From NCBI GenBank assembly GCA_900549955.1, contig URQH01000002.1:73954-137953 (forward strand): a stretch of 64,000 nt of DNA. The letters run 5' to 3'. The notes under the pieces are model-generated. The model had not been told where the DNA came from. It saw nothing but the letters and a program-made list of their open reading frames with translations, and made no database searches. Each line of letters starts with the position of its first letter. Positions within the stretch are counted from its first letter, which is position 1. Position numbers and translations under genes: made by a program. Shown piece after piece: positions 59,701 through 64,000 of this stretch. The DNA is from an uncultured Eubacteriales bacterium (lineage in GTDB: Bacteria > Bacillota > Clostridia > Christensenellales > CAG-138).

Positions 59701-59778
59701 ATTATAGGGATGTGAGCTTGTCGAAACATTCGGATTGCGCACAGGCCCAGGGCGCTTTTCTCCCCGCCAATTCGACAA
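59701..59778 (-). promoter_or_regulatory. spoIIE promoter with two exact 0A boxes
   Basis: On minus, a perfect TATAAT at 59701-59706, with no good -35 at 17 bases. Two exact 0A boxes: TTGTCGAA at 59771-59778 (minus orientation) and at 59718-59725 (plus orientation, overlapping the -35 region). This layout fits Spo0A-activated sigma-A promoters of spoIIE and spoIIG. Confidence 0.7.
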
Positions 59779-59862
59779 CCCTTTCGGGGCATCCGGCCCG
59801 TCCGGGCGACATTCGCGCATCGGCGCGCCGCCATTGCCACAAAACCGGTCGAACGCGTCCGC

Positions 59863-59891
59863 TTGCAGCAAACGGCCGGGTGTGCTACACT
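59863..59891 (+). promoter_or_regulatory. Sigma-A promoter of dapL-tmk
   Basis: TTGCAG (59863-59868), a 17-base spacer and TACACT (59886-59891), about 35 bases before the dapL ATG. Confidence 0.6.
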
Positions 59892-59927
59892 CTTAGTTGT
59901 CACATTTGCGATCTGAGGAGGTTTGGC

Positions 59928-61148
59928 ATGTTTACAGCCAATGGCGACTACAGCCTGTTGCAGGGCAACTACCTGTTTTCTGAAGTGGGCAGACGCGCGG
60001 CCGCGTTCCAGGCGGCGCACCCGGAGGCGGACATCATCCGCATGGGCATCGGCGACGTCACGCGTCCGCTCGTGCCGGCCGTCATCGCCGCCATGCATGC
60101 GGCGGTCGAGGAAATGGGCGCGGCCGAGACCTTCCATGGATACGGCCCGGATCACGGTTACGAGTTCCTGCGCGAGGCCATTCAAAAGCGGGACTATCAA
60201 AGCCGCGGCATCGACGTTTCCACCGAGGAAATCTTTGTATCGGACGGCGCCAAGTGCGACGTGGGCAACATCCAGGAGCTGTTTTCGCGCGATTGCATCG
60301 TCGCGGTCACGGACCCCGTCTATCCGGTCTACGTGGACACCAACGTCATGTCCGGCCGCGGCGGGCGCTATATCGACGGCGGGTATGAGCGCATCGTCTA
60401 CCTGCCATGCACGGCGGAAAACGGCTTCATGCCGGAAATGCCCCGGGAGGCGGTGGACGTCATGTACCTCTGCTATCCGAACAACCCGACGGGCGCCATG
60501 CTCACCCGCGCGCAGCTGCAGGAGATCGTCCGGTATGCCCAGAAAAACGGGGTGCTGCTGCTATACGACTCCGCCTACGAAGCCTACATCGGCGAGCCCG
60601 ACAAGCCGCACAGCATCTATGAGATCGACGGCGCGCGCGAATGCGCCATCGAGTTCCGCTCCATGAGCAAGACGGCCGGATTCACCGGCACGCGCTGCGC
60701 CTACACGGTCGTCCCCAAGTCGCTGCAGTACCGCGACACATTCGGCAACACGGTCTCGCTCAACGCCATGTGGGGCCGCCGCATGGCCACCAAGTTCAAC
60801 GGCGTCTCCTACATCACGCAGCGCGGCGCCGCCGCCGCCTATTCCGACGAGGGCTACGCGCAGCTCAAGTCCGTCATCGCCGACTACATGGAAAACGCCC
60901 GCATCATCCGCGAGGGGCTCCAGTCGGCCGGCTACACCGTGTATGGCGGCGTGAACGCGCCCTACATCTGGCTCCGCGTGCCGCACGGCGACAGCTGGCG
61001 CTTCTATGACGAGCTGCTGGAGCGCCACCACATCGTGGGCACGCCGGGCGCCGGCTTTGGCCGCGCGGGCGAAGGCTATTTCCGCATGACGGCGTTCGCC
61101 ACGCGCGAAAACACGATCCGCGCCATGGAGCGCATTACGAAAGGATGA
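59928..61148 (+). CDS. dapL: LL-diaminopimelate aminotransferase
   Basis: A 406-residue PLP enzyme that converts tetrahydrodipicolinate directly to LL-diaminopimelate, for lysine and peptidoglycan; a shortcut used by plants, Chlamydia and some Clostridia. Diagnostic blocks: IIRMGIGDVTRPLVPAVI, FVSDGAKCDVGNIQELF, CYPNNPTGAML and the PLP-Lys region FRSMSKTAGFTGTRCAYT. ATG 59928 has GAGGAGG upstream. tmk follows after three bases. Confidence 0.95.
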   Translation: MFTANGDYSLLQGNYLFSEVGRRAAAFQAAHPEADIIRMGIGDVTRPLVPAVIAAMHAAVEEMGAAETFHGYGPDHGYEFLREAIQKRDYQSRGIDVSTEEIFVSDGAKCDVGNIQELFSRDCIVAVTDPVYPVYVDTNVMSGRGGRYIDGGYERIVYLPCTAENGFMPEMPREAVDVMYLCYPNNPTGAMLTRAQLQEIVRYAQKNGVLLLYDSAYEAYIGEPDKPHSIYEIDGARECAIEFRSMSKTAGFTGTRCAYTVVPKSLQYRDTFGNTVSLNAMWGRRMATKFNGVSYITQRGAAAAYSDEGYAQLKSVIADYMENARIIREGLQSAGYTVYGGVNAPYIWLRVPHGDSWRFYDELLERHHIVGTPGAGFGRAGEGYFRMTAFATRENTIRAMERITKG

Positions 61149-61151
61149 GAC

Positions 61152-61820
61152 ATGCCATATATCGTCGCTTTCGAAGGCATTGACGGCACGGGAAAGGGCA
61201 CGCAGATGCAGCGCGCCGCCCAGCGGCTCACCGACGCGGGACGGCGGGTGGATCAGCGGTCCTTCCCGATGTATGACTCGTTTTTCGGCCGGGAAATCGG
61301 CAAACTGCTGACCGGCAGCGAGGGCGTGCGCGCCAACGCCGTGGACGGCAAGAGCATGGCGCTGTGGTTCGCGCTCGACCGGTTTGAGGCGCTGCGTTCA
61401 TACCGCTCCGCCGCGGACATCCTGCTCATCAACCGGTATGTGCTCTCCAACGCCGTGTACCAGTCCATCCGCGATTGCGACGCGGGCAAGCCCGATCTGC
61501 TGGACTTTGTACTCTCCCTCGAGCACGAGCATTTCGGCATTCCGCGGGCCGACACCCACCTGCTGTTCGATATGGATCTGGAGCAGGCCGCCGGCAACGT
61601 ACGCAAAAAGGGCTATCGCGACTATGTAGGCGGCGACGGACAGGACATCTACGAGTCCATTCCCGACATTCAGCGCCGGGCACGCTTGAAATACCTCGAA
61701 TATGCCTCGCGCCTGCCAAACGTGCGCATCGTCCCCTGCATGTCCGAAGGGCGGCTCGACAGCATCGAAGCCATCGGCACACGCGTGGACGCCGTGTTCC
61801 AGGAGCTTGGGCTGCTGTAA
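61152..61820 (+). CDS. tmk: Thymidylate kinase-family deoxynucleotide kinase
   Basis: A 222-residue P-loop kinase (FEGIDGTGKGTQMQRAA) that would phosphorylate dTMP to dTDP. The usual DRY motif reads LLINRYVLSNAVYQS, with Asn for Asp, as in a Firmicutes subgroup. The C-terminal LID-like segment DLEQAAGNVRKKGYRD is present. It could act on another deoxynucleoside monophosphate. A strong terminator follows. Confidence 0.85.
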   Translation: MPYIVAFEGIDGTGKGTQMQRAAQRLTDAGRRVDQRSFPMYDSFFGREIGKLLTGSEGVRANAVDGKSMALWFALDRFEALRSYRSAADILLINRYVLSNAVYQSIRDCDAGKPDLLDFVLSLEHEHFGIPRADTHLLFDMDLEQAAGNVRKKGYRDYVGGDGQDIYESIPDIQRRARLKYLEYASRLPNVRIVPCMSEGRLDSIEAIGTRVDAVFQELGLL

Positions 61821-61837
61821 CGGCGGGATCGGCATAC

Positions 61838-61876
61838 AAAAGCGGTCCATTCCCAACTGGGAATGGACCGCTTTTT
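61838..61876. terminator. Bidirectional terminator between tmk and sdaAA
   Basis: A perfect 18-base inverted repeat (838-855 and 858-875 of the 61 kb block; AAAAGCGGTCC arm) with T runs on both strands. It serves both convergent units. Confidence 0.9.
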
Positions 61877-61911
61877 ACCCGGTTGAAATCCCTTTGCCGG
61901 ACGACCGGCCG

Positions 61912-62799
61912 TCAGCCCTGCATGCGCTTGAGCCGGTCGGCCACCTTTTTGGCCGTCGGCGTCACGGCCAGGCCGCCGCGCGCCGTTTCGCGGTACTCCG
62001 GCCGGATGTCCTGCCCCACCTGATACATGGTCGCCACGACCTCGTCAAACGGGATCAGGCTGGTAACGCCGGCAAGCGCCATATCGGCGCAGATCATCGC
62101 GTTGACGGCGCCCAGCGCGTTCCGCTTGATGCACGGGCATTCCACCAGCCCCGCCACCGGGTCGCAGATGAGGCCCAGCACATTTTTGATGGCCATCGCA
62201 GCCGCATCCAGCGCCTGCACCGGCGCGCCGCCGCTCGCCTCGACGAGCGCCGCCGCAGCCATGGCCGCAGCCACGCCGGTCTCCGCCTGGCAACCGCCGC
62301 CCGCGCCGGAAATGGTGGCGTTCTTGGCGAAAATCAGCCCCACTGCGCCGGCCGTAAACAGGGCGTCGATCAACTGGTCGTCCGACCAGCCGCGCTCATG
62401 CCCGCTCTCGATCAGCACGCCCGCCAAAATGCCGCTCGCGCCGGCGGTCGGCGCCGCGACGATACAGCCCATCGAAGCGTTGACCTCGACCACCGCCATG
62501 GCCGACGCAGCCGCGCGGCACGCATTCGCGCCGGAAAACGGCGTCAGCTTACCATAGCGGAACAGGCGCATCGCCTCGCCGCCAGACAGGCCGCTCACCG
62601 ACTCCATGCGTTCGGACAGGCCGCGCCGGACCGAATCGCGCATGACGACCAGGTTTTTATACATCTCCGCCCGAATCTCGGCGCGGGACATGTCGGACAG
62701 GTGTTCTTCCCGCCGTTGCATGACCTCCGCAATGGAAATCTGGTTTTCCAGGCAATACCGGCGGATGGACTCGCCGTTTTCGAATACGTCTGCTAACAT
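61912..62799 (-). CDS. sdaAA: L-serine dehydratase, alpha subunit
   Basis: A 295-residue iron-sulfur subunit that deaminates L-serine to pyruvate. Cluster and core motifs: GCIVAAPTAGASGILAGVL, GAGGGCQAETGVA and CDPVAGLVECPCIKRN with the cluster cysteines. It is 12 bases downstream of the beta subunit gene; in Firmicutes the enzyme is split into two chains as here. Confidence 0.95.
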   Translation of the reverse strand: MLADVFENGESIRRYCLENQISIAEVMQRREEHLSDMSRAEIRAEMYKNLVVMRDSVRRGLSERMESVSGLSGGEAMRLFRYGKLTPFSGANACRAAASAMAVVEVNASMGCIVAAPTAGASGILAGVLIESGHERGWSDDQLIDALFTAGAVGLIFAKNATISGAGGGCQAETGVAAAMAAAALVEASGGAPVQALDAAAMAIKNVLGLICDPVAGLVECPCIKRNALGAVNAMICADMALAGVTSLIPFDEVVATMYQVGQDIRPEYRETARGGLAVTPTAKKVADRLKRMQG

Positions 62800-62811
62800 C
62801 TTGGACCTCCT

Positions 62812-63474
62812 TCAGACGGCGAACACGCGCTGCAACGTGGGACAGAGCATCTGAATCATGTGTAGCATGTCGGCATTGATGGGCTGGTCGGTTTCGATGG
62901 TCATATAGGCATCTTCCCCCTTGCCGTGGCGGAATACGCGCATAAACGCAATGTTGATTTTGAGCTGCGCCAGCACGTGCGAAATTTCCGCAATCACGCC
63001 AGGCTCATCCCGATATTGCGCCACAAGCGTCGGATAATCGCCGGTCAGCTCCACGCTCAGGCCATTGATCTCCGTAATGAGGATGTTGCCGCCACCCACG
63101 GAGACGCCGATCACTTCCGTGACGCGCCCGCCGGAGCCGGTAATGCGGATGCGAGCCGTGTTCGGCTGCCGCACCGGCTCCTCCGAAAAGGTGACGTCTA
63201 CCGGCACCTCCATCTCGCGGGCAATGCGATAGGCATCCTTGATCCGGGGATCATCCGGCAGCAACCCCAGCGCGCCCGCGATGAGCGCCTTGTCGGTGCC
63301 GTGTCCCCTGCCCGTTTCGGCAAAGGAGCCATACAGCGTGAACGCCGCCTCGGCCACGTCATCTTCTGCAATTTTGCGCGCCATATTGGCCAGGCGCACC
63401 GCGCCGGCCGTATGGGAGCTGGACGGCCCCGTCATGCGCGGGCCGATGATGTCGAAAACGGAAAACTGCTCCAT
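62812..63474 (-). CDS. sdaAB: L-serine dehydratase, beta subunit
   Basis: A 220-residue subunit with the serine dehydratase beta domain (FDIIGPRMTGPSSSHTAGA, GSFAETGRGHGTDKALI) and a C-terminal ACT domain (about 145-215, DEPGVIAEISHVLAQ) that may sense serine. ATG 63474 has GAGGTG upstream. First gene of sdaAB-sdaAA, downstream of the SRP RNA terminator. Confidence 0.95.
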   Translation of the reverse strand: MEQFSVFDIIGPRMTGPSSSHTAGAVRLANMARKIAEDDVAEAAFTLYGSFAETGRGHGTDKALIAGALGLLPDDPRIKDAYRIAREMEVPVDVTFSEEPVRQPNTARIRITGSGGRVTEVIGVSVGGGNILITEINGLSVELTGDYPTLVAQYRDEPGVIAEISHVLAQLKINIAFMRVFRHGKGEDAYMTIETDQPINADMLHMIQMLCPTLQRVFAV

Positions 63475-63554
63475 TGCACACCTCGCCTTTTCTTCCGCCA
63501 AAGCGGCGTCCCTATCACAGCCGCGCACATCCGCGGCACAACCTCACGGCCACA

Positions 63555-63589
63555 AAAAGGGAACCGACGCCTGTTACGACGCCGGTTCA
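63555..63589 (-). terminator. Terminator of the SRP RNA gene
   Basis: A nine base pair stem (GAACCGGCG against CGTCGGTTC, one G-U) with a ten-base loop is followed on minus by CCTTTTTG. Confidence 0.75.
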
Positions 63590-63596
63590 AACATAT

Positions 63597-63868
63597 TGCC
63601 GCGCACCCGGCTTTCGACTGGCCGCGCATGGGCGATGATCCGGCAGGTGACTCCTTTCAGGTTGCCCCGCGGCACACCGGACAGTCCGCTTAATGCTGCT
63701 TCCGTCAGGATCTGACATGGTTCACGGCGTCCGATTGCACGGGACCCGACGCTCAACGCTCCTTACCGGGGTCCGACCCCACACACGAACGCCTCAGGCC
63801 AGGCATTCGGCCCTGCTGTAGCGGATTGCAGGTACAGGGCACCGCTAACTCCCCGCTTAGCGCGGCAA
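63597..63868 (-). ncRNA. ffs: Signal recognition particle RNA, large Bacillus type
   Basis: About 272 bases. The 5' end TTGCCGCGC pairs with GCGCGGCAA at the 3' end. The Alu domain (GCTAAGCGGGGAGTTAGCGG, CCTGTACCTGCAATCCGC) and the S-domain loop (CCATGTCAGATCCTGACGG, AAGCAGCATTAAG) are the conserved SRP elements. With Ffh it targets nascent membrane and secreted proteins. The Alu domain is typical of spore-forming Firmicutes. Confidence 0.95.
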
Positions 63869-63887
63869 ACCGAATGCGTACTGGTAT

Positions 63888-63916
63888 ATTGTACACGATG
63901 GCGCGCAAACATGCAA
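63888..63916 (-). promoter_or_regulatory. Sigma-A promoter of the SRP RNA gene
   Basis: On minus, TTGCAT (63911-63916), a 17-base spacer and TACAAT (63888-63893). The -35 box sits at the edge of a tandem repeat. Confidence 0.7.
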
Positions 63917-63941
63917 GCCCGTTCATACAAGCCCGTTCATA
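63914..63941. repeat. Two tandem copies of a 14-base repeat
   Basis: CAAGCCCGTTCATA occurs at 63914-63927 and 63928-63941, with the first three bases (CAA) repeated again. It lies just upstream of the SRP RNA promoter on minus. Confidence 0.85.
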
Positions 63942-64000
63942 CAAGTGTAGGTATACAATACATCTTGGACAGGAGGAAAAAAGAGAAGAAGGATAGGGAC
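63942..64000 (+). other. Window edge with purine-rich ribosome-site-like sequence
   Basis: AGGAGGAAAA at 63971-63980 is followed by AGAGAAGAAGG with no start codon before the edge. A plus-strand gene may begin beyond the window; nothing more can be said. Confidence 0.25.

Overview
The window is a dense stretch of chromosome, about 60% G+C by eye, from an endospore-forming member of the Clostridia. Spore genes (yabP, yabQ, spoIVFA/B, spoIIE, spoIIGA, sigE, a PdaB-like protein, a Spo0A C-domain protein) lie among Firmicutes housekeeping genes (rho-rpmE, mutS2, cdaA-cdaR, rplU-prp-rpmA, dgt-dnaG-rpoD, dapL, a large Bacillus-type SRP RNA). High G+C together with an orphan-SelD selenium module suggests an Oscillospirales- or Christensenellales-like lineage, but the sequence alone does not settle the genus. 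No prophage, insertion sequence, CRISPR array or plasmid gene was seen. Every gene appears intact except tyrS, which is cut by the left edge; one (spoIIGA) has an unusual 3' end.

Layout. 1-5.3 kb: tyrS (partial), rpmE and rho on minus, then divergent yabP-yabQ-divIC-ppx. 5.3-19.9 kb (all minus): a response regulator, histidine kinase and HtrA protease operon; mutS2; a MscS channel; two tandem membrane-anchored beta-propeller proteins; an FAD protein; cdaR and cdaA. 20-26 kb: nadE, a glycolipid-type glycosyltransferase with a CrtO-like acyltransferase, and a second two-component system. 26-33 kb: a TIM44-like protein and a selenium block (DUF3343, TusA, YedE, class V aminotransferase, SelD, YqeB, YqeC). 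33-40 kb (minus): rplU-prp-rpmA, rng, a radical-SAM pair and spoIVFB/spoIVFA, a neighbourhood that also joins spoIVFAB to rplU in Bacillus. 40-45 kb: an EEP-family phosphohydrolase, an L,D-transpeptidase lipoprotein, malic enzyme, a GNAT enzyme and a nucleoside phosphorylase. 44.9-45.9 kb: eight tRNAs under a perfect consensus promoter. 46-50 kb: queA-tgt-tsaE-tsaB-rimI, an overlapping tRNA and protein modification operon. 50-55 kb: a degenerate PdaB-like protein and dgt-dnaG-rpoD. 55-60 kb: a stand-alone Spo0A C-domain protein and spoIIE-spoIIGA-sigE. 60-64 kb: dapL-tmk, sdaAB-sdaAA and the SRP RNA.

How parts work together. The 55-60 kb block puts the phosphatase that releases sigma-F (SpoIIE), the sigma-E precursor and its protease (SpoIIGA) in one transcription unit behind two exact 0A boxes, so the switch to both compartment-specific sigma factors would be controlled by Spo0A. 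The selenium block matches the trait in which selenophosphate supplies a labile selenium cofactor for molybdenum hydroxylases, not selenocysteine: SelD uses Cys, YqeB/YqeC are present, and no selA, selB or tRNA-Sec is in view. The points most worth a second look are the stand-alone Spo0A C-domain protein, the Tyr/Gln/Gly repeat insert in Rho, the PdaB-like protein with two of three metal ligands replaced, the Asp-Trp repeat TIM44-like protein, and spoIIGA running 185 bases into sigE.
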